Assembly (NCBI RefSeq): GCF_003073135.1
Contig: NZ_PGDQ01000001.1
Span: 248,001-312,000, forward strand
Length of the DNA: 64,000 bases
From: Euzebya rosea
Lineage (GTDB): Bacteria; Actinomycetota; Nitriliruptoria; Euzebyales; Euzebyaceae
Direction of reading: 5' to 3'
The position numbers and the translations under genes are program-made. Positions 32,687-41,475 of this stretch are shown piece by piece; position 1 is the stretch's first letter; each line of letters begins with the position of its first letter. A model generated the notes under the pieces. The model was not told where the DNA came from. It ran no database searches and worked only from the letters and a program-made list of their open reading frames with translations.

Positions 32687-33544
32687 ATGCAACTAGTCCG
32701 CGTGATGCGTCCACCCCTCGTCGACGGATGTGCCGCATACTTGGGCGAACCAGTGGTGGACCCCGACGATCTCCAGGACCTTCCCGTCGAGCGGCGCCGG
32801 CAGGATCGCCGTCGCCGCCAGGTTCCTGTGCCCAACGACCGGCGGCAGACCGACCGGCGCGCCAACCGGCTGGAGCCCACCAAGCCGTTCGCCGGGGTGG
32901 CCGTCGTGGTGGACGGGTGGCCCCTCCTCCGCGCAGGGGTGCGGCAGCTGCTCAGCGACACCGCCATGCGTGTCGCCTCGGACTCGCCCTCGGCGAAGGT
33001 CGCTGCCCAGGCCATCGGTGACCGGCTGGACCTGGCGGTCATCGGCGCCAGCAAGGAACCCCTGGAGGAAGCGGTCACGCGGCTGCGATCCCTTCCCGGC
33101 CCCGAGCCGGACAGCCAGCCGCGCGTGCTGGTGCTCCTCGAGCGCGTCGACGTGGGACAGCTCCGGACGCTGCTCGCCATGGGAGTGGAGGGCGTCATCG
33201 ACCGCTCCGTCGGCCTCGACGACCTGCGGGCGGCCTGCGAACGGCTGCTCGCCGGCCAGCGTGTCCTGGCGGGGAGCCCCCTGTCGGTCCTGGCCTCGGC
33301 GGGCCTCGAGCTGCACGAACCGGCGCCGGAGGAAGAGGAGCGGGACAACGGCCTGCTGACCCGCAAGGAGCTGGAGGTCCTGGCCGAGCTGGGCCGCCAC
33401 CTCTCCAACCGCGAGATCGCCGAGACGATGCACGTGTCGGCCGCCACGGTGAAGACCCACCTGTCCAACATCTACGGCAAGCTCGGGGTCACGAGCCGCC
33501 GCGAGGCCGTGGTTGCGGCCGTCGAGCGGGGCCTGCTCACCTGA
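32687..33544 (+). CDS. LuxR-type regulator with degenerate receiver domain
   Basis: The 285-residue product has a basic, poorly conserved first 65 residues, a receiver-like domain at about 68-185, and a C-terminal LuxR helix-turn-helix at about 222-283 (L-T-R-K-E-L-E-V-L-A-E-L-G, then N-R-E-I-A, then S-A-A-T-V-K-T-H-L-S-N-I-Y). The usual phospho-acceptor strand reads D-L-A-V-I-G-A-S-K-E-P, with no Asp in the expected place, so phosphorylation is doubtful. It lies between fliA and the flgN operon and could regulate flagellar genes; this is inference from position. The start is uncertain; ATG 32705 is an alternative. Confidence 0.82.
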   Translation: MQLVRVMRPPLVDGCAAYLGEPVVDPDDLQDLPVERRRQDRRRRQVPVPNDRRQTDRRANRLEPTKPFAGVAVVVDGWPLLRAGVRQLLSDTAMRVASDSPSAKVAAQAIGDRLDLAVIGASKEPLEEAVTRLRSLPGPEPDSQPRVLVLLERVDVGQLRTLLAMGVEGVIDRSVGLDDLRAACERLLAGQRVLAGSPLSVLASAGLELHEPAPEEEERDNGLLTRKELEVLAELGRHLSNREIAETMHVSAATVKTHLSNIYGKLGVTSRREAVVAAVERGLLT

Positions 33545-33569
33545 CTCCGGCGAAGGTGGTCCGGAACGC

Positions 33570-33596
33570 TCAGGTGGGTCGCGGGGCAGCCGATCA
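33570..33596 (+). promoter_or_regulatory. Sigma-28-like promoter for flgN-flgK-flgL-fliW
   Basis: The plus strand reads TCAG, 15 bp, GCCGATCA in the 93-bp gap before flgN. The predicted start is near 33603, giving a leader of about 35 nt. It is the only plus-strand member of the set. Confidence 0.65.
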
Positions 33597-33637
33597 GGAG
33601 GGCGAGACACCCTGACCGACCTTCGAGGAGCCCCCCC

Positions 33638-34126
33638 GTGGCATACAGCGATGTATCGAACATCCTGTGGCGTGAACGCCAGCTGCTTGAGCTGCTGCAG
33701 TTCAAGCTCGAGGTCGAGCAGAGCCTGCTGGCAACCGGCCGAACGCGGTGGTTGAGCCATGCCACGCGCGAGATCGAGATGCTGATCGACGAGGTCAAGC
33801 AGGTCGAGCTGGCACGTGCGTTCGAGGTCTCGGCGCTGTGCCGGGAGATGGGTGTCGAGGAGACCCCCACGTTGAAGTCCCTCGTGGACGTGCTGCCGTC
33901 CCCGTGGGACGGCATCTTCGAGGAACACCGCCAGGCCTTCCTGCAGGCAACGCAGGAGATCGTGGGTCTGGCAGAAACCAACCGTGAGCTGCTGGCTCGC
34001 GGGTACACGGCCGCCAGGGAAGCGCTGGCCGTGCTGGGTGCTGAGCGAGTCGAAACCTACGGACCGGGTGGGCTCAGCGTTGCGCGATCGGGTCAGCTGA
34101 CCCGGTTGCTCGACGAGGTGATGTGA
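33638..34126 (+). CDS. flgN: FlgN, chaperone for hook-filament junction proteins
   Basis: The 162-residue helical protein starts at GTG 33638, 7 nt after GAGGAG. It has the FlgN pattern L-W-R-E-R-Q-L-L-E-L-L-Q-F-K-L-E-V-E near the N-terminus and T-R-W-L-S-H-A-T-R-E-I-E near residue 40. FlgN escorts FlgK and FlgL to the export gate. Its stop overlaps the flgK ATG (TGATG), supporting coupled translation with the client gene. Confidence 0.88.
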   Translation: MAYSDVSNILWRERQLLELLQFKLEVEQSLLATGRTRWLSHATREIEMLIDEVKQVELARAFEVSALCREMGVEETPTLKSLVDVLPSPWDGIFEEHRQAFLQATQEIVGLAETNRELLARGYTAAREALAVLGAERVETYGPGGLSVARSGQLTRLLDEVM

Positions 34127-35502
34127 TGCCCTCGACCTTCTCGGGTCTTTCGGTCGCGTCCTCGGCGCTCGCTGCACAGCGACGTGCGATCGAGGCGACC
34201 GGTCACAACATCGCCAACGTCAACACGCCCGGGTACTCCCGCCAGCGTGTCGACCTCGCCGCCATCGACGGCAGCTCCATCGCCCTCCATGCCGGCAGCC
34301 ACTACCAGGCCGGTGGGGTTGACGTCGCTGCCCAGACCCGCATCGTCGACCAGTTCCTGGTGAACCGGGTCAACACCGAACGGGCCGCGCTCGGCCTGGC
34401 CGACGAACGGCAGGTGACCCTCGAACGCCTCGAGCTGGCGTTCGCCGAACCCGGGGAGTTCGGACTGTCCTCGGAGCTGCAGCAGTTCTGGTCCGCATGG
34501 GACACCGCCGCCCTCACCCCCGAGGACGAGGCCGCCCGTGCCGCGCTCCTGCAGCGCGGCGCCGCCGTGGTCGAGCGCTTCCAGAGCCTGTCTCACGAGT
34601 TCGACGAGATGCAGGGCGACGTCATCCAGCGCGCCGAGGCCACCGTGACCGACATCAACGGCATCGCCCACCAGCTCGCGGACCTCAACATCGCCATCAG
34701 CGCGGCCACCGACGCCGGAACGGTGCCGAACGACCTGCTCGACCAGCGCGACCAGCTGGTCCGGACCCTCTCCGAGCACGTCGGCGTGAGTGCACGCACC
34801 GACAACAACGGCTTGCTCTCGGTGTCGATCGGCGGTGCGGCCGTCGTGGCCGCCGGCCGTGTCAACGAGGTGTCGCTGGACACGACCAACGCCGGTGGGG
34901 TCGTGCTGCGGATCGCCAACTCCCCGGTGCCCCTGCGGCCGACCGGCGGACGGATCGAGGGGCTGCTGCAGTCCACAAACGTGCTGATCCCCGAGCACCA
35001 GGCGCGGATCGACGCCCTCGCCGTCCAGCTCGCCGACGTGGTCAACAGCCAGCATCGGCAGGGACAGGACCTCGACGGCAACGCCGCCGGCAACTTCTTC
35101 GCCGCGACGGGTGCACGCGACTTCACCCTCGACGCCGCGGTGCTCGGCCGACCCCGTGCGATCGGCCTGGCCGCCGCGGGTGCGGGGGCCTTCGACGGCA
35201 CCAACGCCGTGCGGATGGCGGAGCTCGCCGGCCTCGGTGGTGGTCCGGACGACGCCTACCGGGCGGTGATCGCCGAGCTCGGCGTGGCCGCGCAGACCGC
35301 CAACCAGCGCCTGGTCCTCCAGGAGTCCCTGACCACCCAGTTCGACGCCCAGCGGGAAGCCGTCAGCGGCGTGTCGATCGACGAGGAGATGAGCAACCTG
35401 GTCGCCTTCCAGCAGGCCTATGACGCCTCGGCACGGTTCCTGACCGCCATCGACGAGATGATCGACCGACTCATCAACGGCACCGGATCGGTGGGGAGGT
35501 AG
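34126..35502 (+). CDS. flgK: FlgK, hook-filament junction protein 1
   Basis: The 458-residue product starts MPSTFSGLSVASSALAAQRR, then T-G-H-N-I-A-N-V-N-T-P-G-Y-S-R-Q-R, the FlgK N-terminal signature. L-L-D-Q-R-D-Q-L-V-R-T-L-S lies near residue 205. The C-terminal helix reads VSIDEEMSNLVAFQQAYDAS, then F-L-T-A-I-D-E-M. GTG at 34123 is an in-frame alternative start, but the ATG at 34126 gives the TGATG junction with flgN. Full length for a Gram-positive FlgK. Confidence 0.96.
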   Translation: MPSTFSGLSVASSALAAQRRAIEATGHNIANVNTPGYSRQRVDLAAIDGSSIALHAGSHYQAGGVDVAAQTRIVDQFLVNRVNTERAALGLADERQVTLERLELAFAEPGEFGLSSELQQFWSAWDTAALTPEDEAARAALLQRGAAVVERFQSLSHEFDEMQGDVIQRAEATVTDINGIAHQLADLNIAISAATDAGTVPNDLLDQRDQLVRTLSEHVGVSARTDNNGLLSVSIGGAAVVAAGRVNEVSLDTTNAGGVVLRIANSPVPLRPTGGRIEGLLQSTNVLIPEHQARIDALAVQLADVVNSQHRQGQDLDGNAAGNFFAATGARDFTLDAAVLGRPRAIGLAAAGAGAFDGTNAVRMAELAGLGGGPDDAYRAVIAELGVAAQTANQRLVLQESLTTQFDAQREAVSGVSIDEEMSNLVAFQQAYDASARFLTAIDEMIDRLINGTGSVGR

Positions 35503-35505
35503 TCC

Positions 35506-36387
35506 ATGACGCGCATCACCCAGGGCATGGTGGCCAGGTCCTCCCTCGCCAACCTGCAGAAGAGCCTCGGCCGCACCCAGCGGCTGCAGGAGCAGCTGTC
35601 CACCGGTCGGCAGCTGAACCGGCCGTCGGACTCCCCGACCGGCCTGGTCACGGCCATGCAGACCCGGTCGTCGCTGGCCCGTCGCGAGCAGCACCTGCGC
35701 AACGCCGACAACGCCGTCGGGTGGCTGAACACCGCCGACGCGGCGCTGCAGGGCAGCAGCAACCTGATGCGTCGGGTTCGCGACCTGACCGTGCAGGGCG
35801 GCAACTCCACGCTGGACCCCGTCTCCCGCGAGAACATGGCGCAGGAGGTCGAGGCCATCCGGGCGGGCCTGACGGAGATCGCCAACTCCCGCTACGCCGG
35901 ACGGTTGCTGTTCGCCGGCAACGCCGACGTGCCGGCGGCCTTCGACGCGACCGGGACCTACCGGGGCGACACCGGACAGGTGCAGCGCACCCTTGCCGAC
36001 GGCCAGCAGATCGCGGTGAACGTCAGCGGGGTCGAGGTGTTCGGCAGCGGTGCCGGCTCGGTCTTCGACGTCCTCACCCAGATCGCCGATGACCTGCGGC
36101 ACAACCCCGAGAACGTGGTCGCCAACAACCTCGACAACCTGGACACACGCGTCGACACGATCCTGACTGCGCTCGGGGACATCGGTGCCCGCACGAACCG
36201 GATCGAGAACATGCGTGAACGAGCGACCAGCGACGAGATCAACCTCAAGACCCGCCTGAGCGAGGCGGAGGACGTCGACCTTCCCGAAACCATCATGGAG
36301 CTCCAGCTCCAGGAGGTCGCCTACCAGGCGGCCCTCAACGCCACCTCGCGGGTCATCCAGCCCTCCCTGCTGGACTTCCTGCGCTAA
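35506..36387 (+). CDS. flgL: FlgL, hook-filament junction protein 3
   Basis: The 293-residue product starts M-T-R-I-T-Q-G-M-V-A-R-S-S-L-A-N-L-Q and has L-S-T-G-R-Q-L-N-R-P-S-D-S-P near residue 30, both FlgL signatures. Its C-terminal helix carries D-L-P-E-T-I-M-E-L-Q-L-Q-E-V-A-Y-Q-A-A-L, typical of FlgL and flagellin. It follows flgK by 3 bp. Length and order are normal. Confidence 0.96.
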   Translation: MTRITQGMVARSSLANLQKSLGRTQRLQEQLSTGRQLNRPSDSPTGLVTAMQTRSSLARREQHLRNADNAVGWLNTADAALQGSSNLMRRVRDLTVQGGNSTLDPVSRENMAQEVEAIRAGLTEIANSRYAGRLLFAGNADVPAAFDATGTYRGDTGQVQRTLADGQQIAVNVSGVEVFGSGAGSVFDVLTQIADDLRHNPENVVANNLDNLDTRVDTILTALGDIGARTNRIENMRERATSDEINLKTRLSEAEDVDLPETIMELQLQEVAYQAALNATSRVIQPSLLDFLR

Positions 36388-36414
36388 CGTCTGCCCGACA
36401 TCGGAGAACCCACG

Positions 36415-36846
36415 ATGACAGGAATGGCCACACCGGTGATGACCGAGCCCGAGACCGACACCGCGTTCGTCGAGTTCGTCTCTGCCGTGCCCGGATTTCC
36501 CGACGCCCGTACCTGGGGGATGGAGGTGTGGGGTGACGACCCGTCGAGCCCCTTCTCCGTCATGCGCAACGTCGAGATGGAGGGGCTGGAGTTCGTCGTC
36601 GTCTCGCCGTTCGTCTTCTTCCCCGACTACGAACCCGAGCTGGACGACGCCACCGCCGGTTCCCTCGGGCTGACCGGTCCCGAGGAGGCGATGGTGCTGG
36701 TCGTCCTGACGATCGGCGAGTCGATCGAGGAGACGACCGCGAACCTGCTCGGGCCGATCGTGATCAACACGAGCAACAACCGGGCCGTCCAGGCGATCCT
36801 GCACCAGCCGGGCCTGTCGACGAAGACCCCGCTGATCCGCAGCTGA
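36415..36846 (+). CDS. fliW: FliW, flagellar assembly factor (CsrA antagonist)
   Basis: FliW binds flagellin and also CsrA. When flagellin is exported, free FliW releases CsrA-mediated repression of flagellin translation (known from Bacillus subtilis). The 143-residue product has the family core: E-G-L-E-F-V-V-V-S-P-F-V-F-F-P-D-Y, then E-A-M-V-L-V-V-L-T-I, then T-A-N-L-L-G-P-I-V-I-N, with N..A.Q-A-I-L near the end. The ATG at 36415 is 8 nt after GGAG. csrA usually follows fliW but is absent here; the next gene is an unrelated SDR enzyme. Confidence 0.94.
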   Translation: MTGMATPVMTEPETDTAFVEFVSAVPGFPDARTWGMEVWGDDPSSPFSVMRNVEMEGLEFVVVSPFVFFPDYEPELDDATAGSLGLTGPEEAMVLVVLTIGESIEETTANLLGPIVINTSNNRAVQAILHQPGLSTKTPLIRS

Positions 36847-36873
36847 CCCGCCGGTCAGTGAGGTGATTCCTCG

Positions 36874-36894
36874 CCGTCGTCCATCCGACGACGG
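36874..36894 (+). terminator. Hairpin between fliW and the SDR gene
   Basis: CCGTCGTC-CATCC-GACGACGG, a perfect 8-bp stem without a U-tract. It ends 14 bp before the next start codon, so it could be a terminator or a leader structure. Confidence 0.4.
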
Positions 36895-36907
36895 CATGCT
36901 GGCGTGC

Positions 36908-37888
36908 ATGCAGATCCTGGTCCTGGGTGGGACGTCCTTCGTCGGGCGTGCAGTTGTGGAGGATGCGCTCCGGCGCGGCTGGTCGGTGACGACGCTGAAC
37001 CGCGGGCGCGCCGATGACGTGCCCGGTGTGGACGCTCGTCGCGGCGATCGGCTGGAGGTCGAGGGGCTCGCGTCGTTGGGGGACGACGAGTGGGACGTCG
37101 TGGTCGACACGTGGTCCTCCGTCCCGTCGGCGGTCAGCCGCGCGGCGACCGCGCTGTCGGACAGGGCAGGGCGCTACGCCTTCGTCTCGAGCCGTTCGGT
37201 CTACGCATGGGCACCGCCTGCCGGGGCCGACGAGTCCGCGCCGCTGGTCGACGTCGACGCCGAGGAAGCCGATCCGCCCTACCCCCGGGCGAAGCGGGCC
37301 GCCGAGATCGCCGTCGAAGGGGCCTTCGGCGACCGATCCCTGCTGGTCAGGGCCGGGTTGATCCTCGGGCCGTGGGAGAACGTCGGGCGGCTCCCCTGGT
37401 GGCTGGAACGCATCGCCCGAGGTGGCCCCGTCGTTGCGCCGGGACCCTCGGACCTGGGGCTGCAGCTGATCGACGCCCGGGACCTCGCCCGGTGGACCCT
37501 CGACGCGGCAGCAGGCGGCCTGTCCGGTCCACACGACCTGGTCAGCCCGTCCGGCCACGCCACGATGGGGCAGCTGCTGAACGCCTGCGTGGCCGTGACC
37601 GGATCGGACGCAGAGCTGCGCTGGCTCGACCCCGAGGTGGTGCTGGCGGCTGACGTCGCGCCGTGGACCGAGCTACCGATCTGGCTGCCGCCCGGCGAGG
37701 CCCACGACGCCATGCACCGCTCCGACGTCACGAAGGCGCTGGACGCAGGCCTCGTCTGCCGACCGGTCGAGGACACCGTGGCCGACACCTGGGCGTGGCT
37801 GGACGCCCTTGACGGCCCAGCGGCCCAGCGGTCGGACAGGCCGTCGGTCGGCCTCCCGGCCGACAAGGAAGCCGCGCTCCTGACCTGA
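36908..37888 (+). CDS. NAD-dependent epimerase/dehydratase (extended SDR)
   Basis: The start is the ATG at 36908 (MQILVLGGTSFVGRAVVEDA); an upstream frame start adds non-conserved residues. The 326-residue product has the Rossmann G-G-T-S-F-V-G-R at about 7-14, an S-S-R-S-V-Y-A-W segment near 95 supplying a Ser/Tyr pair, and Y-P-R-A-K-R-A-A-E with the following Lys, as in sugar-nucleotide epimerases and reductases. The substrate is not predictable. It lies 62 bp after fliW in the same direction, possibly a separate unit. A role in nucleotide-sugar supply for flagellin glycosylation is possible but unsupported. Confidence 0.8.
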   Translation: MQILVLGGTSFVGRAVVEDALRRGWSVTTLNRGRADDVPGVDARRGDRLEVEGLASLGDDEWDVVVDTWSSVPSAVSRAATALSDRAGRYAFVSSRSVYAWAPPAGADESAPLVDVDAEEADPPYPRAKRAAEIAVEGAFGDRSLLVRAGLILGPWENVGRLPWWLERIARGGPVVAPGPSDLGLQLIDARDLARWTLDAAAGGLSGPHDLVSPSGHATMGQLLNACVAVTGSDAELRWLDPEVVLAADVAPWTELPIWLPPGEAHDAMHRSDVTKALDAGLVCRPVEDTVADTWAWLDALDGPAAQRSDRPSVGLPADKEAALLT

Positions 37889-37923
37889 GACGGGGAAGCG
37901 ACCTTTCTTTCGGTACGCCCGAC

Positions 37924-37978
37924 GTGAACTCATTTCACTGCTATAGGGTCTTTGGACCCCCTCGGCCGCACGGGGGTC
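37924..37978 (+). promoter_or_regulatory. Palindrome and leader hairpin upstream of the large CWB2 gene
   Basis: GTGAA-CTCAT-TTCAC (37924-37938) is a perfect 5-bp palindrome followed by CTATAGGGT, a possible -10. Then GACCCCC (37955-37961) pairs with GGGGGTC (37972-37978), a 7-bp stem just before the start codon. The region is more AT-rich than its surroundings and looks regulatory. Confidence 0.4.
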
Positions 37979-38001
37979 ACGTCTGAGGGAAGGGCCTTGC
38001 C

Positions 38002-41000
38002 ATGTCTGTATGCCGCCGTCCGTTCGTCCTCGTGGCGCTGCTGGGGTTGATGGCGGTGTTGTTGCCCAGCCCAGTCGCCGCCGTCGTGGAGGGGACGGTG
38101 GGCAGGGTCACCGTCGAGCGCGTCAGCGGGGCATCGCGCATCGCGACCGCGATCGCCGTGTCGGCCGAAACCTTCCCCTCGGCCGACACCGTCGTCATCA
38201 GCAGGGCAGACCAGTTCGCGGATGCGCTCGTCGGAGCGGTCGTCGCGGCGGAGAACGACGCCCCGATCCTGCTGGTTGACTCCACGTCCACACCGGCGGA
38301 GGTGCTTGACGAGATCACCCGCCTCGGTGCGACCGAGGCCGTCGTCCTGGGTGGGACCGGCGCGGTGTCGGAGGCGGCTGCGACGGCGATCAGCGATCTG
38401 GGCGTCACCGTCCGTCGCATCGCCGGGACAAGCCGCTTCGACACGGCCGCTCGCGCCGCAACGGAGGCTTCCGACACCTCCCGCGTCTTCGTCGCCAACG
38501 GTGGCAACTTCCCCGACGCCCTTTCCGTTGCCCCGTACGCGGCGTTCCTCGGCAACCCGATCGTCCTCGCCAACGCCGAGTCGTTGCCACAGGAGACCGC
38601 TGACCTCCTCACGACGATCGCCCCCTCCGAGATCGTGGTGATCGGGGGGACGGCGGCCGTCGACAACGCGGTGTTCGGCGAGCTCGGCGCCCTTGCCGGC
38701 TCCATCCGCCGCATCGCCGGTGTCAGCCGCTGGGACACCTCGGCGCAGGTCTTCGACGAGGCGGTCGGTGCCGGCATGAGCTCCGCGAGCCGGTGGCTCG
38801 CGACGGGAGTCAACTTCCCCGATGCCCTCGCCGCAGGTCCCGCAGTCGTGGCCGCAGGGGCGTCGTTCCTCCTCGTCCCCGGCGACGACCTCGGTGCGGC
38901 ACCAGAGATCGCTGACCGCCTTGCGGTCGACTACTGCGACCTCGACAGGCTGGTCCTCCTCGGCGGTCCCGGCGCCATCACCGATCAGGCCGTGACCCAG
39001 CTCGAGTCGATCCTGCCCACGGACTCGAGCTGCACCGGTGACGCCCGCTCGGTGACCGACTGCACGGCCCCACCGCAGACGACCCTATCGGAGGTGATCA
39101 ACGATCTGGATCCCGATGGGGATCCCGACGGTGACGGGTTCACCACAGGGGAGGAGACCGGCACGTTCGCCTTCGACCCGGTGCAGGACGCCGCGCGGTT
39201 CAATCCGCTGATCGCCGACGTCCCGCAGATCGACATCCAGCTGAACGGTGCCCTCACGCTCGTGCTGCAGGGCTCCCTGTCCCAGACCGACTCGTTGGCC
39301 ATCACCACCGTCGAGGCGACCGAGCGCACCGACACCACCCAGAACATCGACACGACGGAGACGACCGAGAGCCACACCGCCGGCGGGGAGGCAGGCATCG
39401 ACTCGGACGGGCTGAGCGTGGGAGCCAGCTACAGCTACACCAACTCGACGACCAACACGACCGGGACGATCACGACCGACGAGTACCGTGAAGCACAGTC
39501 CCAAGCCGTCGAGCAGTCGACGGCCACGACGGAGAACGTCGACTCCGGGTCGTTGTCGTTCGAGGTGTTGATCGCCAACGCGGGACACGTGGACTTCCGC
39601 ATGGACGACATCACGATCAACGTGACGCAGCTCCGACGTGACGGGACGCGCCAGATCATCGGAGCCGCCTCGGCCGAACCGGGGCTGGTCCTCAACGAGG
39701 ACGCGCCCGGCACACCACAGATCCTGACGGTGGAGGACATCTCCGCGCGTGGGGCGCTGGACCTGGCTCGTGACCTGACCGGCCTCGAGTTCGCGGTCAG
39801 CACGTTCACGCTGTCGGAGATCGGCAAGGGCGATGTCCGAACCGACGAGGCCGACTTCTCCCAGTACCAGCAGCGGGTTCGCCAGAACACCGCGGCGGTC
39901 ACGATCGACACCGGGCCGGAGGGCATGATCGAGGACCACTTCGTGTCCACGACCTACGTCCGCAACGACGACGGGACGCCTGCCGGCACGCCGCTGTGCG
40001 AGGCGATCCGGGTCGTGCTGGCTCGTGACCTCCAGGCCGATGCGCGACCGACCAACATCAACGGCAACACCGATCCTCTTCAGGTGCTCACGAGCCTGGA
40101 CCAGCGAATCGGGAACACCGACGTCGACTTCACGCGGGACCCGGCGACCAGCTGGTACTGGATCACCGACGTGGGTTCGCCATCGATCGGCAACACGCTG
40201 CCGTTCGGCCTCGACCAGGTCAACCTGCGTGCCGGCGACGCCGCCCGGCTCGTCTTCTACCAGGACTCCGACGGTGACGGCCTTGCACGCACTCGGGAGG
40301 AACGCGAGCTGGGGACCTCTGACGACAACCCGGATTCCGATGGCGACACCATCGGCGACGCCGACGAGGTGAACACCCCGCTGACCATCACCGTCCTGAA
40401 TCCGGTCGCCCCGGCACCGCGTCCCGATCAGGAGACCTACGAGACGTACAGCGATCCCACGAGCGGCAACGTCGACGGCGACGGGTGGGACGACATCACC
40501 GAGGTGGCCATGGGGACCGACCCCAACCGCGCCGACACCGACGGGGACCGCCTGATCGACGACCTCGACGGGTTCCCGCTGGACGGATCGCGAGGTGCCG
40601 AGGCGGCCTTCCCGCTCGGGTACTGGCCCCTCGACGTCGTCGCCCCGGACAACCTGCAGACGCTGGAGTTCACCTTCCCCGACGAAGAGGGGACCAACGA
40701 CGCGACGGCGCAGCAGAGCACCGATGGCGACGGGTCGAACGGCGCGGGACCGATCACCGACCGTGACGGCAACCTCGGGCGTGCGTGGGCGGCCGGACGG
40801 CCCGGTGACGAGAACAACCGCGGCGTCGTGGTCGCCGGGAACTATCCGGAGGACCCCAACCCCGACGACACGGTCGACTGGTACGACGACGGCTTCACCA
40901 TCGCCGCATGGTTCGCCGACTCGTCCCGGCCGGACACCAACGGCGTCCGACTCCTGGCCGGCGAGGCCGGGTACATGGGGCTGTGGCTGTCGGGAGGCAC

Positions 41001-41451
41001 CAACGGGAGCCTGGTGATCGGCCCGTTGCCCCAGGACGGGAGCACCCCCGCGAACCTGCCCGGCCCGCTGCGGTACCAGTCCACCCAGGACCTGTTCGAC
41101 TCCGACTGGCGGCACGCCGCAGGGACTGCCGCACCCGTGACGGAGGGCGGTGTCGACGGGGTCCGCCTGACGCTGTTCCTCAACGGTGAGGAGGTGGCAA
41201 GCGAGTTCTACGGTGATCCCACGACCCCACCGACGCTGGAGAACACCGGTGACCGGTGCGCGTTCGTCATGGGCAACTTCTTCGATGACTGCTTCGGCGA
41301 CAGCGACAACGGGACGGCCCGGGGAGTCGGGGAGACGTTCGCCTCGCCGCAGACCGGCATCGACGACGTCTACCTGTTCGATTCGGTGCTCGAGGAGTTG
41401 CAGGTCCGTGACGTGTACCTCGGACTCGACCCCTCGGGGACGACGCGATGA
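38002..41451 (+). CDS. Large secreted CWB2 protein with protective-antigen-like pore module, Ca-binding repeats and LamG-like domain
   Basis: The 1149-residue product has a signal peptide (cleavage near PVAAV, residue 27) and three or more CWB2 repeats at about 35-345 (V-E-R-V-S-G-A-S-R-I-A-T-A-I-A, F-A-D-A-L-V-G). A DPDGDPDGDG Ca-binding stretch follows near 370. Region about 390-690 is Ser/Thr-rich with alternating polarity (S-Y-T-N-S-T-T-N-T-T-G-T) and matches, by eye, the membrane-insertion region of anthrax protective antigen: N-P-L-I-A-D-V-P-Q-I-D-I versus HPLVAAYPIVHV, and L-I-A-N-A-G-H-V versus IRYVNTGTA. Type-3-thrombospondin-like Asp repeats lie at about 755-790 and 822-863, then a LamG/concanavalin-like domain to the end. 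Wall anchoring is expected. A toxin or adhesin role is inference. Confidence 0.8.
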   Translation: MSVCRRPFVLVALLGLMAVLLPSPVAAVVEGTVGRVTVERVSGASRIATAIAVSAETFPSADTVVISRADQFADALVGAVVAAENDAPILLVDSTSTPAEVLDEITRLGATEAVVLGGTGAVSEAAATAISDLGVTVRRIAGTSRFDTAARAATEASDTSRVFVANGGNFPDALSVAPYAAFLGNPIVLANAESLPQETADLLTTIAPSEIVVIGGTAAVDNAVFGELGALAGSIRRIAGVSRWDTSAQVFDEAVGAGMSSASRWLATGVNFPDALAAGPAVVAAGASFLLVPGDDLGAAPEIADRLAVDYCDLDRLVLLGGPGAITDQAVTQLESILPTDSSCTGDARSVTDCTAPPQTTLSEVINDLDPDGDPDGDGFTTGEETGTFAFDPVQDAARFNPLIADVPQIDIQLNGALTLVLQGSLSQTDSLAITTVEATERTDTTQNIDTTETTESHTAGGEAGIDSDGLSVGASYSYTNSTTNTTGTITTDEYREAQSQAVEQSTATTENVDSGSLSFEVLIANAGHVDFRMDDITINVTQLRRDGTRQIIGAASAEPGLVLNEDAPGTPQILTVEDISARGALDLARDLTGLEFAVSTFTLSEIGKGDVRTDEADFSQYQQRVRQNTAAVTIDTGPEGMIEDHFVSTTYVRNDDGTPAGTPLCEAIRVVLARDLQADARPTNINGNTDPLQVLTSLDQRIGNTDVDFTRDPATSWYWITDVGSPSIGNTLPFGLDQVNLRAGDAARLVFYQDSDGDGLARTREERELGTSDDNPDSDGDTIGDADEVNTPLTITVLNPVAPAPRPDQETYETYSDPTSGNVDGDGWDDITEVAMGTDPNRADTDGDRLIDDLDGFPLDGSRGAEAAFPLGYWPLDVVAPDNLQTLEFTFPDEEGTNDATAQQSTDGDGSNGAGPITDRDGNLGRAWAAGRPGDENNRGVVVAGNYPEDPNPDDTVDWYDDGFTIAAWFADSSRPDTNGVRLLAGEAGYMGLWLSGGTNGSLVIGPLPQDGSTPANLPGPLRYQSTQDLFDSDWRHAAGTAAPVTEGGVDGVRLTLFLNGEEVASEFYGDPTTPPTLENTGDRCAFVMGNFFDDCFGDSDNGTARGVGETFASPQTGIDDVYLFDSVLEELQVRDVYLGLDPSGTTR

Positions 41452-41475
41452 CCCCGGCCTGATCGGGATCGGACA

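Noticed and set aside
36847-36960. csrA directly after fliW, suggested by the sequence M-Q-I-L-V-L-G.
   Set aside because: The frame continues as a Rossmann SDR enzyme (G-G-T-S-F-V-G-R) of 326 residues.
39085-41115. A 676-codon minus-strand open frame inside the large CWB2 gene.
   Set aside because: Valine/Gly/Arg/Asp-rich translation without motifs; the plus strand has a signal peptide and domain structure.
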